A stretch of 64,000 nucleotides of DNA from Stenotrophomonas sp. 364. GTDB lineage: Bacteria; Pseudomonadota; Gammaproteobacteria; Xanthomonadales; Xanthomonadaceae. The stretch lies in assembly GCF_009832905.1 (NCBI RefSeq), contig NZ_CP047135.1, positions 1,094,001 to 1,158,000 of the forward strand. Reading direction: 5' to 3'. Positions 52,375 through 61,063 of this stretch are shown in pieces. The translations under genes and the position numbers were made by a program. Positions within the stretch are counted from its first letter, which is position 1, and each line of letters opens with the position of its first letter. Under the pieces are notes generated by a model. It made no database searches. It worked only from the letters and a program-made list of their open reading frames with translations, and was not told the origin of the DNA.

Positions 52375-54207
52375 ATGTTCCGCTGGTTCGAGTCGCTGAT
52401 TCCGGTTTTTCCGCCCAACGACGGGCGCATGCCACCGCGCAAGGTCGTGCCGTTCTACATCCACTACCTGCGCCCGGTGTGGCCGGTGCTGCTGGCCACG
52501 CTGATCGCCGGGCTGCTGCTGGCGCTGGTGGAAGTGGCGATGTTCGACTTCCTCGGCCGCATCGTGGACATGGTGGCCGAACAGCCCGGTGCGGGCTTCT
52601 TCCAGCGCCATGCCAATGACCTGCTGTGGATGGTGGTCATCACCGTGCTGCTGCGCCCGGTGCTGGTGGGGCTGCACAACCTGCTGGTCAACCAGGCCAT
52701 CGTGCCGGGGCTGAGCAACCGCTCGCGCTGGCTGATGCACAACTACGTGGTGCGGCAAAGCCTGAGCTTCTTCCAGAACGATTTCGCCGGCAGCATGGCC
52801 AACCGGGTGATGCAGACCGGGACCTCGCTGCGCGAATCGGCCGTGCAGATGGTCGATTCGCTCTGGTACATCGTGGTCTACACCGGCACCGCGCTGTACC
52901 TGTTCGCGCAGGCCGACTGGCGGTTGATGATTCCGCTGGTGCTGTGGATGGCCGCCTACGTGGTGATCATGTGGTACTTCGTGCCACGTGCGAAGGAACG
53001 TGCCTGGATCGCCTCCGAAGCGCGCTCCAAGGCGATGGGCCGGATCGTGGACGGCTACACCAACATTCCCACGTTGAAGCTGTTCGCCCACGGCGGGCGC
53101 GAGCAGGCCTATGTGGCCGAGGCGATCGACGAGCTGGCGGCCAAGCACCGCCGGCAGACCCGGGTGACCACCGGCATGGACCTGACCATCGCCATCGTCA
53201 ACGGCTTCCTGATCGCCGGCACCTGCGGCCTGGCGCTGTGGCTGTGGAACGGCGGGCACATCAGCGTGGGCGCCATCACCCTGGCCACGGGGCTGGTGAT
53301 CCGCATCCACAACATGTCCGGCTGGATCATGTGGACCATCAACGGGATCTTCGAGGACATCGGCACGGTGCAGGACGGCATCACCACCATTTCCCAGCCG
53401 TTGACCGTGCAGGATCGCGAGGATGCGACCGCGCTGCAGGTGACGCAGGGCGGGGTGCATTTCGACCACATCCACTTCCACTACGGCAAGACCGGCGGGG
53501 TGATCGCCGGGCTCAACCTGGACGTGAAGCCGGGCGAGAAGATCGGCCTGGTCGGGCCGTCGGGTGCGGGCAAGTCCACGTTGGTGAACGTGCTGCTGCG
53601 TCTGTACGACCTGGAAAGCGGGCAGATCCGCATCGACGGCCAGGACATCGCCAGCGTCACCCAGGAAAGCCTGCGCCGGCAGATCGGCGTGGTGACCCAG
53701 GACACCTCGCTGCTGCATCGCTCGATCCGCGACAACCTGCTGTACGGCCGCCCCGACGCCACCGACGCGCAGTTGCGCGCGGCCGTGGCCAAGGCGCGCG
53801 CGGAAGCCTTCATCGACACCCTGCGTGATGGCGAAGGCCGCCAAGGCTACGATGCGCACGTGGGCGAGCGCGGGGTGAAGTTGTCGGGCGGCCAGCGCCA
53901 GCGCATCGCCATTGCGCGGGTGCTGCTCAAGGACGCACCGATCCTGGTGCTGGACGAAGCGACCTCGGCGCTGGACTCGGAAGTGGAAGCGGCCATCCAG
54001 GACAATCTGGACGAGCTGATGGCCGGCAAGACGGTGATTGCCATCGCGCACCGGCTGTCCACCATCGCGCGCATGGATCGGCTGGTGGTGATGGACCAGG
54101 GGCGGATCGTGGAAACCGGCACCCATGCCGAGCTGATCGCTGCCGGCGGGTTGTACGCCCGGTTGTGGGCGCGGCAGACCGGCGGCTTCGTCGCCGCCGA
54201 CGCGTGA
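52375..54207 (+). CDS. ABC exporter, fused membrane and ATPase domains
   Basis: 610 residues, a half-transporter that works as a dimer. The membrane domain (residues 20-330) has six helices, from YLRPVWPVLLATLIAGLLLALVE in pieces, and the coupling-region LRESAVQMVDSLWYIVVYTG. The ATPase has Walker A GLVGPSGAGKSTLVN, signature KLSGGQRQRIAIARVLL, Walker B ILVLDEATSALDSE and the switch IAHRLSTIARMDR. The pattern is like MsbA/LmrA-type exporters of lipids or drugs, or the heavy-metal tolerance group. ATG 52375 follows GTAAGGG. There is no partner gene nearby. Confidence 0.94.
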   Translation: MFRWFESLIPVFPPNDGRMPPRKVVPFYIHYLRPVWPVLLATLIAGLLLALVEVAMFDFLGRIVDMVAEQPGAGFFQRHANDLLWMVVITVLLRPVLVGLHNLLVNQAIVPGLSNRSRWLMHNYVVRQSLSFFQNDFAGSMANRVMQTGTSLRESAVQMVDSLWYIVVYTGTALYLFAQADWRLMIPLVLWMAAYVVIMWYFVPRAKERAWIASEARSKAMGRIVDGYTNIPTLKLFAHGGREQAYVAEAIDELAAKHRRQTRVTTGMDLTIAIVNGFLIAGTCGLALWLWNGGHISVGAITLATGLVIRIHNMSGWIMWTINGIFEDIGTVQDGITTISQPLTVQDREDATALQVTQGGVHFDHIHFHYGKTGGVIAGLNLDVKPGEKIGLVGPSGAGKSTLVNVLLRLYDLESGQIRIDGQDIASVTQESLRRQIGVVTQDTSLLHRSIRDNLLYGRPDATDAQLRAAVAKARAEAFIDTLRDGEGRQGYDAHVGERGVKLSGGQRQRIAIARVLLKDAPILVLDEATSALDSEVEAAIQDNLDELMAGKTVIAIAHRLSTIARMDRLVVMDQGRIVETGTHAELIAAGGLYARLWARQTGGFVAADA

Positions 54208-54242
54208 CCGATGCCGACGGTGCCGGTCGGCTGCCTTTGCGC

Positions 54243-54313
54243 GTAGCGCCGGGTTCAACCCGGCTGCTCCTGCTGTTGCGTGGCGCAGGCAGCCGGGTAG
54301 AACCCGGCTCTAC
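54243..54313. repeat. SMAG/REP inverted dimer
   Basis: GTAGCGCCGGGTTCAACCC at the left (from 54243) faces AGCCGGGTAGAACCCGGCT ending in CTAC at the right (54291-54313). The 23-base spacer lets the two form one long cruciform between the ABC gene and the bidirectional terminator. Confidence 0.85.
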
Positions 54314-54323
54314 GCAACACCAC

Positions 54324-54355
54324 AAAAAACGGCCCGGTTCGCACCGGGCCGTTTG
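54324..54355. terminator. Bidirectional terminator between the ABC exporter and the DUF885 gene
   Basis: ACGGCCCGGT, loop TCGC, ACCGGGCCGT, with a run of A (54324-54329) on the left and TTT on the right, so it can end both convergent transcripts; the T run is better on the minus strand. Confidence 0.9.
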
Positions 54356-54382
54356 CCTGTCCGACGAGGAACCCGGCAGTGC

Positions 54383-56194
54383 TTACTCGATCGGCTGATC
54401 CAGCATCAGCTGGCGCGCGAAGCGCACCGGCGGAGCGCCGTAGGACAGCATCTGGTCGTGGTAGGCCTTCAGGTTGAACTTCGCGCCCTGCTTGTCCTGC
54501 ACGGCCTTGCGGGTGTCGAAGTGTTCCTGCGCACCGACGAAGTAGGTCGGCAGCTGGGCAGAGGTCAGCTGCGCGCGCACCCACTTGCCCGACGCTTCGC
54601 TTTCCTGCTGGAAGGCGTCGTGGGTCATCAGGTGCATCGCCTGCTCACGCGTCCAGTTGTCCACGTGCACGCCCTGGTCCAGGATCGCGTTGGAAATGGT
54701 GCGCAGGTAGAACTTCAGCTGCACCAGGTGGAACAGCGGATCGTTGTCCAGGTAGCCCTGCTCCTGCATCATCCGCTCGGTGTACACCGCCCAGCCTTCG
54801 GCGAACAGGCCCGAACGCAGCACCGCGCGCAGCGTCGACGGGAACTTGCCCGAATGCCAGCCTTCCAGGTAATGGCCCGGCGTGCCTTCATGGATGCTCA
54901 GCAGGTGGATCATGCGGCTGTTGTATTCGCGCAGGAACGAGTCGACCTGCTTGTCGGTCCAGTCGTCGGGGATCGGCGAGACCGCGTAGAAGGTCTTCAG
55001 GTTCTTGTCCAGCGGGCCCGGCGAATCGCAGTAGGCCACGGCCACGCCGCGCTGGAATTCGGGCATCAGGATAATGTCCACCGGCGAATCGGGCAGGGTC
55101 ATCAGGTCATGCTTGCGCACGAACTCGGTGGACTGCGCCAGCGCGGCCTTGGCATCGTCGACCACCTTGTCGCGGGCCGGCTTGTCGGCGTAGGCCAGCT
55201 CCAGCGCCGCTTCGATCGCCGCCTGCTGCTGTTCGTCGCTCGGGTTGGCCGGCAGTGCCGGGGCACCGGGCTTGTCCTTGAGCACGGTCTGCGCGATACC
55301 GTACATGTCCTGGCGCACGCGCTTGAGTTCGGCGCGTGCACGCTCGCCGATTTCGGCGCGCGACAGCGAGGAGTTCAAGGCAAACTTCAGCTTCTGGTCG
55401 TACAGCTCCGCACCGATGCGGAAGTCGCCCTTGGCGTTGGGCACCAGGGTCTTGTCCAGCCAGGTCTGCTGCTCTTCGACGGCCTTTTTCAGGCCATCGA
55501 TGGCGGCCTGCAGGCGCTTGCCGTCTTCGGCCGGCAGCTCGCCGATATGCGGGGTGATGAAGGTATCGACGATGCTCAGGATGCCGCGGTTCTGCTTGGC
55601 CACGGTCTCGGCATGGATCTTCGGCACGCGGGCCGGGTCCAGGTTCTCGCGGGCCTGGGCGAAGATCTGCGGCAGCTTCTCCATGCGCGCGGTGGCCGAC
55701 TTCAGGCGCTCGGGCAGCGGTGCGAACTCGCGTGCCATCAGGCCGTAGATCGCGCTGCCGGCAACGCCGTTGTAGATCTGCGGATCCCACTTGGACGACT
55801 GCAGCACCTCGGCGCTCCAGATTTCCGACTGCAGCTGGTTGCGCAGGATCGCCGCGTCCACCTGGTTCTCGCGCGAGAGCTTGCTGACGTCGATGCGGTC
55901 CAGGTCGGCGACAAGGCCCTTGTAGGCCGTCAACATCTTCTGCTGGCCGGCGGCGCTGAGGTCGTCGATCTCCGCATCGTAGCGGTGGTCGCCGATCTGG
56001 GTGGCGCTGATCGGCGACAGCTGCATCCAGGTATCCAGCGCGCGCTTGGACAGGTCGGCGAAGGCGGCGTCCACGGCGGCATCGCCGGCGGGGGCAGCGG
56101 CGGCCGGCGTGCCGGAGGCGGCGGTCGGGGCGTCGGCCTGCTGGCAGCCGCCGAGGGCGGCGATCAGGGCGAGGGCGAGAAGATGCTGGCGCAT
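54383..56194 (-). CDS. DUF885 family putative metallopeptidase, lipoprotein
   Basis: 603 residues. The lipoprotein signal ends ALGGCQQ (Cys at residue 17), so it is tethered to a membrane in the envelope. The long helical DUF885 domain begins AAFADLSKRALDTWMQLSPISATQIGDHRYD. The zinc-like motif is HEGTPGHYLEG (HExxxxH), and EGWAVYTE follows at the distance expected for a third ligand. Proteins of this group resemble carboxypeptidase-type gluzincins; activity is predicted, not shown. It is monocistronic and shares a terminator with the ABC gene. Confidence 0.9.
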   Translation of the reverse strand: MRQHLLALALIAALGGCQQADAPTAASGTPAAAAPAGDAAVDAAFADLSKRALDTWMQLSPISATQIGDHRYDAEIDDLSAAGQQKMLTAYKGLVADLDRIDVSKLSRENQVDAAILRNQLQSEIWSAEVLQSSKWDPQIYNGVAGSAIYGLMAREFAPLPERLKSATARMEKLPQIFAQARENLDPARVPKIHAETVAKQNRGILSIVDTFITPHIGELPAEDGKRLQAAIDGLKKAVEEQQTWLDKTLVPNAKGDFRIGAELYDQKLKFALNSSLSRAEIGERARAELKRVRQDMYGIAQTVLKDKPGAPALPANPSDEQQQAAIEAALELAYADKPARDKVVDDAKAALAQSTEFVRKHDLMTLPDSPVDIILMPEFQRGVAVAYCDSPGPLDKNLKTFYAVSPIPDDWTDKQVDSFLREYNSRMIHLLSIHEGTPGHYLEGWHSGKFPSTLRAVLRSGLFAEGWAVYTERMMQEQGYLDNDPLFHLVQLKFYLRTISNAILDQGVHVDNWTREQAMHLMTHDAFQQESEASGKWVRAQLTSAQLPTYFVGAQEHFDTRKAVQDKQGAKFNLKAYHDQMLSYGAPPVRFARQLMLDQPIE

Positions 56195-56297
56195 CGGCGA
56201 TCCTGTGCTGTGGTCAATCGCCGAGCATAGGCCCCCGCGCCCGGCCGCGCCCGTGCCATTGGATTACCATGGCCCTTTCCCAGCCGGAGGGTGCGCC

Positions 56298-56654
56298 ATG
56301 CAGTACGAAGGGAGCTGCCATTGCGGGCAGATCGCGTTCGTGGTCGAGGCGGCCGAGCCGATCACCGATGCCCTGGACTGCAACTGTTCGCTGTGCCGTC
56401 GCCGTGGTGGCCTGCTCTGGTTCGGTCCGCGCGAGGCGCTGCGGCTGACGACCGATCCGGCCGACGTGGCCACCTACCAGTTCAACCAGCACCACCTGGA
56501 ACACCACCATTGCCGCACCTGTGGCATCGCCCCGTTCAGCGAGGGCGTGGACCCCCGCAGTGGCAGCAGGATGGTGGCGGTCAACGTGCGGTGCCTGCCC
56601 GGGGTGGACCTGGACGGGCTCACGATCAATCGCTACGACGGAGCAGGCAAATAA
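56298..56654 (+). CDS. GFA (glutathione-dependent formaldehyde-activating-like) family protein
   Basis: 118 residues. The zinc-binding cysteines of the family are seen: GSCHCGQ at the N-terminus, CNCSLCRRRG, and HHCRTCGIAPF. GFA-domain proteins bind zinc; a few speed adduct formation between formaldehyde and glutathione, but most are uncharacterised, so the activity is not claimed. ATG 56298 has GGAGGG 9 bases above. It ends next to the start of the DUF4349 gene, and the two are likely co-transcribed. Confidence 0.92.
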   Translation: MQYEGSCHCGQIAFVVEAAEPITDALDCNCSLCRRRGGLLWFGPREALRLTTDPADVATYQFNQHHLEHHHCRTCGIAPFSEGVDPRSGSRMVAVNVRCLPGVDLDGLTINRYDGAGK

Positions 56655-57470
56655 ATGAAAGGGACGCTGTGGCACCGCAAGGGTGCGTGGGCAGGGATGC
56701 TGGTGCTTGGGCTGGCCGGGTGTGCGGCCCGGAATCACGGCGAAGCGGCAGACGCTGCGGGCAGCGCCGGTGCACTGGCCTCGCCGGAAGGCGCCATGTT
56801 GGCCTACGAGCACGATCTGGACATCACCTTGGACGCCGCCGGCATCGCACCGCGCGTGAAGCAGATCGCCGAGGCGTGCCAGTCCGCGCGCTTCGGTGAC
56901 TGCGCGGTGCTGCAGGTGGGCCAGCAGGGCGGCGAATACCCCAGCGGGTCGGTCAAGGTACGGATCGCGCCCAAGGGCGTTGAGCCGCTGATCGGCTTGG
57001 CCGGGCAGGGCGGTGAGGTGGCCTCGCGCAACACCCACGCCGAAGACCTCGCCCAGCAGGTGGCCGATACCGCGCTGACCAAGGCGCGCCTGCAGAAGGA
57101 ACACGAGCGGCTGCTGGCCTACCAGGACAGCAAGGACATCAAGCTGGCCGACCTGCTCACCATCACCCAGCGCCTGTCGGAAATCGAGGCCGGGGTGGAG
57201 CAGGCCAACAAGGACGCGGCGCAGCAGCACCGCCGCATCGACACCCAGTTGGTGACGATGCAGTTCCATACGCCGTCGGGGCAGCGCAGCCGCAGCGAGA
57301 TCGGCCAAGCGCTGAGCGAGTCCGGCGCCGTGCTGACTACCAGCGTGGCCTTCCTCATCCGTGCGCTGTCGGCACTGCTGCCGTGGGCGGTGGTGGCCTG
57401 GGTGTTCGCCTGGATCGGCAGCATGCTGTGGCGCCGCCGCAAGCGCCGCCTGGCCGCACGGGCCGGCTGA
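56655..57470 (+). CDS. DUF4349-domain lipoprotein
   Basis: 271 residues. The lipobox is LGLAGCAA (Cys near residue 23). The DUF4349 domain starts MLAYEHDLDITLD and includes ALTKARLQKEHERLLAYQDSKDIKLADLLTITQRLSEIEAGVEQ in pieces, a long helical hairpin, then QLVTMQFHTPS. A single membrane helix lies near the C-terminus (VLTTSVAFLIRALSALLPWAVVAWVFAWIG), followed by a basic tail RRRKRRLAARAG in the cytoplasm. Function unknown. It begins immediately after the GFA stop codon. Confidence 0.88.
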   Translation: MKGTLWHRKGAWAGMLVLGLAGCAARNHGEAADAAGSAGALASPEGAMLAYEHDLDITLDAAGIAPRVKQIAEACQSARFGDCAVLQVGQQGGEYPSGSVKVRIAPKGVEPLIGLAGQGGEVASRNTHAEDLAQQVADTALTKARLQKEHERLLAYQDSKDIKLADLLTITQRLSEIEAGVEQANKDAAQQHRRIDTQLVTMQFHTPSGQRSRSEIGQALSESGAVLTTSVAFLIRALSALLPWAVVAWVFAWIGSMLWRRRKRRLAARAG

Positions 57471-57514
57471 CGCGGCAAGGCGCGGTGCCGGTCAAGGCCG
57501 GCACCGCGCAGCCA

Positions 57515-57808
57515 TCAGCCTTCGTCGTGCTCGTATTCCACGAACACGTCCAGCTCCAGCGCCAGTTCCTGCACGGCATCACGCACGCGCTGCGCGCCCA
57601 GTGCATTGCCGACCTCCACTTCCAGCTCATGGATGCCTGGACCGATATCGTCGGACAGGCCGGCGGAGCTGGAATCGTCGTCATCCATGTGGGGCATGAG
57701 GTCGTCGGTTTCCTCGACATGCTCGATGCCTTCGATGCTCTGCAGCAGGTCGGTGATGGCACGCGCGTCGTCTTCGCTGCCGGTGATTCTGAGTCGCAAC
57801 AGGGCCAT
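57515..57808 (-). CDS. Hypothetical small acidic protein (97 aa)
   Basis: I do not recognise this protein as a named family. It is 97 residues and very acidic, with an Asp/Ser-rich central loop (HMDDDDSSSAGLSDDIG). The two flanking parts, ALLRLRITGSEDDARAITDLLQSI and IHELEVEVGNALGAQRVRDAVQEL (each shortened here), look like two beta-alpha units of a ferredoxin-like or ACT-like fold: strand, helix, strand, helix. It is soluble and lies convergent with the DUF4349 gene. Confidence 0.7.
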   Translation of the reverse strand: MALLRLRITGSEDDARAITDLLQSIEGIEHVEETDDLMPHMDDDDSSSAGLSDDIGPGIHELEVEVGNALGAQRVRDAVQELALELDVFVEYEHDEG

Positions 57809-57895
57809 GGACCGTGCCTTGTGGGAAAGGAACTCCAGCCTAGCCAGCGCGTGGACAAGGCCGAGTGAGGACGGCCTGAACCTTTCGTTGCGTGC

Positions 57896-58825
57896 TCAGG
57901 GGCGGCCCAGCAGCTCGTCGGGCAGCGCCGGGATCGGCGTGCGCTCATCCAGCGCTTCGCGTTTGAGCCAGTCCATGAACGCCACGGCGGTAGGGCTGAG
58001 CGGACGGTGCTCGGCGTGCACCACGTAATAGGCATAGCGCGCCTTCAGTGCCGGGCCGGGCAGGCGTACCAGTTCATAGCGTTGCAGATACGGCTGGGCG
58101 ATGTGCTTGCGTGCCAGCACCGCGCCGATGCCATATACCGCCGCGCGCATCGCGTCGGTGCTGTCGCTGAAGGAATGCACCGACGGCAGTTCCAGACCGC
58201 GCACCCCGGCGGCGCGGAACCAGTCGCGCCAGCCCTGCGGTGACATGTCGCTGATCAGGGGCAACGCCGCGATCTGCGCCGGTTCGCGCAGGGCCGCCAC
58301 GCCGGCCAGCGCGGGCGACGCGACAGGGCACAGCGCGTCGTCCATCAGGTGATGTGCGCGCAGGCCAGGCCATTGGCCCAGCCCATAGCGGATGCCCAGT
58401 TCCGGTCCGGCCTCGTCGAAACGCACCAGCTCGGTACTGGTCTGCAGTTCGATGCGCACCTGCGGGTACTGGGCGGTGAAGCGGGCCAACCGGGGCACCA
58501 GCCAGCAGTACGACAGCGAACGGATGGTGGTCACCCGCAGCGGCACGATGTCGGCCTGGGGGTGCAGGTTGCCGGCCACCGCGTTGAGATCGCTCAATGC
58601 CGCCGCCGCGGCGTCGGCCAGCTGGCGCCCCTCGGCGGTCAACCGCACCCCACGCGCGTGGCGCTGGAACAGCACCGTGCCCAGCAGCACTTCCAGCTTG
58701 CGCACATGGTGGCTGACCGCACTGGCGGTGAGGTGCAGCTCCTCGGCGGCATGGGCGAAATTCTGGTGGCGCGCGGCAACCGCGAACACCCCCAGCGCGG
58801 GCAGCAGGGCGGGGCGCAGGATCAT
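57896..58825 (-). CDS. LysR-family transcription regulator (GcvA-like)
   Basis: 309 residues. The N-terminal helix-turn-helix is LPALGVFAVAARHQNFAHAAEELHLTASAVSHHVRKLE, given in pieces, followed by LLGTVLFQRHARGVRLTAEG. The substrate-binding domain contains LRVTTIRSLSYCWLVPRLARF, the GcvA-subgroup form, and FVDSTDAM-like FSDSTDAMRAAVYGIG. It is divergent from an EamA exporter gene, with 161 bases between the starts, and probably regulates that gene and itself. ATG 58825 gives the standard LysR start. Confidence 0.92.
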   Translation of the reverse strand: MILRPALLPALGVFAVAARHQNFAHAAEELHLTASAVSHHVRKLEVLLGTVLFQRHARGVRLTAEGRQLADAAAAALSDLNAVAGNLHPQADIVPLRVTTIRSLSYCWLVPRLARFTAQYPQVRIELQTSTELVRFDEAGPELGIRYGLGQWPGLRAHHLMDDALCPVASPALAGVAALREPAQIAALPLISDMSPQGWRDWFRAAGVRGLELPSVHSFSDSTDAMRAAVYGIGAVLARKHIAQPYLQRYELVRLPGPALKARYAYYVVHAEHRPLSPTAVAFMDWLKREALDERTPIPALPDELLGRP

Positions 58826-58986
58826 GGATGAGACCCAAATGAAATTTGTGGCTTGCCCGGATACTACGCGCTTGTGGGCCCTTGCCGGTAGGCGGATGCT
58901 GTGTCCCTGTCCCTTGGAGCCGCCCCCATGTTGCCGTCCGCGACCGCCATTCAGCCACGCATCTGCCTGTTGTCCGGGGGGCGGCC
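58826..58986. promoter_or_regulatory. Shared LysR/EamA control region
   Basis: A divergent promoter region of 161 bases. It holds an AT-rich patch (GAAATTTGTGG near 58841), the likely site of the lysR promoter, but no convincing symmetric LysR box that I can fix by eye. Confidence 0.4.
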
Positions 58987-59868
58987 ATGAGCGGCGCACC
59001 GCTGGCCAGTGCGGTGGTCGAACGCGACTGGCGCACCCCGCTTGAACTCACCGTGCTGGGCGCGATCTGGGGCTGCTCGTTCCTGTTCATGCGCGTGGCG
59101 GTGCCCAGCTTCGGTCCGTACGCGCTGGTGGAAGTACGCCTGCTGCTGGGCGCGTTGGTGCTGCTGCCGTTCCTGTGGCAGGCCCGCGCGCAGTTCCCGG
59201 CGCGGCGCTGGCTGTGGCTGGCGCCCATCGGCGTGATCAACTCCGCGATCCCGTTCGTGCTGTTCGCCTGGGCCGCGCAACGTGCCCCGGCGGCGATCGG
59301 TGCGATCTGCAACGCCATGACCGTGCTGTTCGCCGCGCTGATTGCCTTCCTGTTCTTCGGCGAGAAGATCGGCATGCGCCGCGCCAGCGCGCTGCTGGTC
59401 GGCTTCGCTGGCGTGGTGGTGCTGGCCACCGCCAAGGTGTCGGGGCTGAGCATCGGCGCGGCGGTCATCGCCGGCGCATTGGCCGCGCTGCTGTACGGTC
59501 TGGGGGTGAACCTGGTGAAGCGGCACATGACCGGCTTGCCGCCCGCCGCCTCGGCCGGTGCCACGCTCGGGTGCGCCGCCATCGCGCTGCTGCCGATGGC
59601 GCTTACCCACTGGCCCACCGGCCCGATCCCGACCGTGTCCTGGGCCTGCGCCATTGCCCTGGGCGTGGTCTGCACCGGCCTGGCGTTCCTGATGTTCTAC
59701 CGCCTCATCGCCCGCATCGGCCCGGCCCGCGCCTCCACCGTCACCTACCTGGTCCCGATGTTCGGCGCGCTGTTTGCGTGGTTGTTCCTGGGGGAAGCGG
59801 TGACCTGCGCGATGGTGGTCGCCGGTGCGTTGATCCTGGGCAGCGTCGCAGCGTCTCAGAAGCGGTAG
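58987..59868 (+). CDS. EamA/DMT-family transporter, target of the divergent LysR regulator
   Basis: 293 residues with ten helices in two repeats. Repeat 1 begins LELTVLGAIWGCSFLFMRVAVPSFG in shortened form and ends AALIAFLFFGEKIGMRRASALL; repeat 2 ends FGALFAWLFLGEAV. The fold and ends match metabolite exporters. The substrate is unknown. Its stop TAG lies in a GTAG that looks like the head of a decayed repeat (GTAGGTTGTGCGG at 59865). Confidence 0.9.
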   Translation: MSGAPLASAVVERDWRTPLELTVLGAIWGCSFLFMRVAVPSFGPYALVEVRLLLGALVLLPFLWQARAQFPARRWLWLAPIGVINSAIPFVLFAWAAQRAPAAIGAICNAMTVLFAALIAFLFFGEKIGMRRASALLVGFAGVVVLATAKVSGLSIGAAVIAGALAALLYGLGVNLVKRHMTGLPPAASAGATLGCAAIALLPMALTHWPTGPIPTVSWACAIALGVVCTGLAFLMFYRLIARIGPARASTVTYLVPMFGALFAWLFLGEAVTCAMVVAGALILGSVAASQKR

Positions 59869-59891
59869 GTTGTGCGGTGGCGGCCAGGAGC

Positions 59892-59914
59892 AGCCGACCA
59901 ACGGTCGGCTCTAC
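59892..59914 (-). repeat. SMAG/REP unit
   Basis: AGCCGACCAACGGTCGGCT followed by CTAC, nearly identical to the unit at 49268-49290. Confidence 0.85.
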
Positions 59915-59955
59915 CAACGCCTCTTACCCAACCGCACGCGCAATCTGTCCAGAGA

Positions 59956-59989
59956 CAGTCCGGTATCCCTGCGCAGGGCTACCGGACTG
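59956..59989. repeat. 34-base near-perfect palindrome
   Basis: CAGTCCGGTA and TACCGGACTG flank CCCTGCGCAGGG, separated on each side by one unpaired base (T and C). It has no GTAG head and no T run, so it is neither a SMAG unit nor a clear terminator. Confidence 0.8.
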
Positions 59990-60008
59990 CCTCAAGCGCA
60001 GAAGAACA

Positions 60009-60036
60009 AGACGCCGTAGCGTCTGTTGTCTCACCC
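60009..60036 (-). terminator. Possible terminator of the cyclophilin gene
   Basis: On the minus strand AGACGC, loop TACG, GCGTCT and then TTGTTCTTCT. The stem is short and the T run interrupted. Confidence 0.5.
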
Positions 60037-60939
60037 TTACCGCACCGGCACCGCGATGTTGCACAGGTCGATGTGCCCCGCCGGGCGCTTGTAGAAATCA
60101 TCGACCCGGTTGCGCCGTGCCTCCACCACATCGGCGAACGTCTTCGACTCGGTGCGCAGCACCTCCAGCTTCGGACGCTGCGCCGCCGGCACGTCGCTGG
60201 CGCGCTGGATCGACTGGATCGCCGTGCGCTGCGCGGCGTCGGCATAGAAGCCCATCGGCGCCGGACCACGCGGCAGCGCACTCAGCAGCTCCATGCCCTG
60301 CAGCACCCGCCCCACTACCGTGATGTTGCGGTCCAGCTGCCGCGGCGACTGCCCCGTCACCACGTACAGCTCCGCCCCGATGCTGCTGTCTTCCTCGTTG
60401 CTGCGGCCGGCACCCAGCGTGCCGTAGCAGTGCGCCAGCCAGGTCTTCCCGTCCTGCCGGTCCTGGCCCACCGGGAAACCATCGACGAAGCCGGTCTGGT
60501 CGGCCCAGCCGTCCCGGTCGGGCAGCACGCTCACCTTCAACCCCTTACTGTCGCGCTGGAACTCGGCCGGGAGCTTGCGCTTGGCACTGCCCAGCGGCTT
60601 GGCCTTGGCCGCATCGTCGGCATCGGCGTCGCCGAACTGCACCACGAAATTGTCCTGGGCCCGGTAGATGCTCTCGCCATCCCAGAAATGTTCGTGCGCC
60701 AGCGTCTGGATGTTGGCCACGTGCTGGGGCGCGAACGCCGGGGCGAGCTCGATCGTGACGCGCCCGGCCGGCAGGTTCATGTACAGCACGTTGGCCGGGT
60801 CCGGCGTGCGCCAATCGCTGGCCGGGGAGGCGTCCAGGATCTGCTGCGGGCTGCGGTAGGGCGTGGCCGCGCTGGCCACTGCGGGCAGCAGGCAGGCGAG
60901 GGCGAGGGCGGTCAGGGCAACGCGGCGATGCTGTGGCAT
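60037..60939 (-). CDS. Cyclophilin-type peptidyl-prolyl isomerase, exported
   Basis: 300 residues. A signal peptide ([18 protein letters not shown]) is followed by a cyclophilin domain: [38 protein letters not shown] in pieces, NFVVQFGD, then [13 protein letters not shown] and ELYVVTG, with [12 protein letters not shown]. Several residues of the canonical active site are altered (there is no FHRVIPGFM segment; instead [19 protein letters not shown]), as in the larger periplasmic cyclophilins of this group. It assists folding of envelope proteins or may be a catalytically reduced homologue. The gene is divergent from the HEAT-like gene. Confidence 0.85.
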   Translation of the reverse strand: MPQHRRVALTALALACLLPAVASAATPYRSPQQILDASPASDWRTPDPANVLYMNLPAGRVTIELAPAFAPQHVANIQTLAHEHFWDGESIYRAQDNFVVQFGDADADDAAKAKPLGSAKRKLPAEFQRDSKGLKVSVLPDRDGWADQTGFVDGFPVGQDRQDGKTWLAHCYGTLGAGRSNEEDSSIGAELYVVTGQSPRQLDRNITVVGRVLQGMELLSALPRGPAPMGFYADAAQRTAIQSIQRASDVPAAQRPKLEVLRTESKTFADVVEARRNRVDDFYKRPAGHIDLCNIAVPVR

Positions 60940-61063
60940 GGGATCCCCGGAACATGAACGAGGTCCTGATTCTGCGCGAGAGTGCGCGCCTGCGCCACGG
61001 TGGCGTGCTGGCCCGATCGATGCGTGTGCGGCACGATGGTCATCCTCCCCATGGAAGCACGCG

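Noticed and set aside
50575..54258. A 1227-residue minus-strand open frame
   Set aside because: It is opposite the serine hydrolase and ABC exporter genes, both with intact catalytic motifs, and looks like a high-GC shadow.
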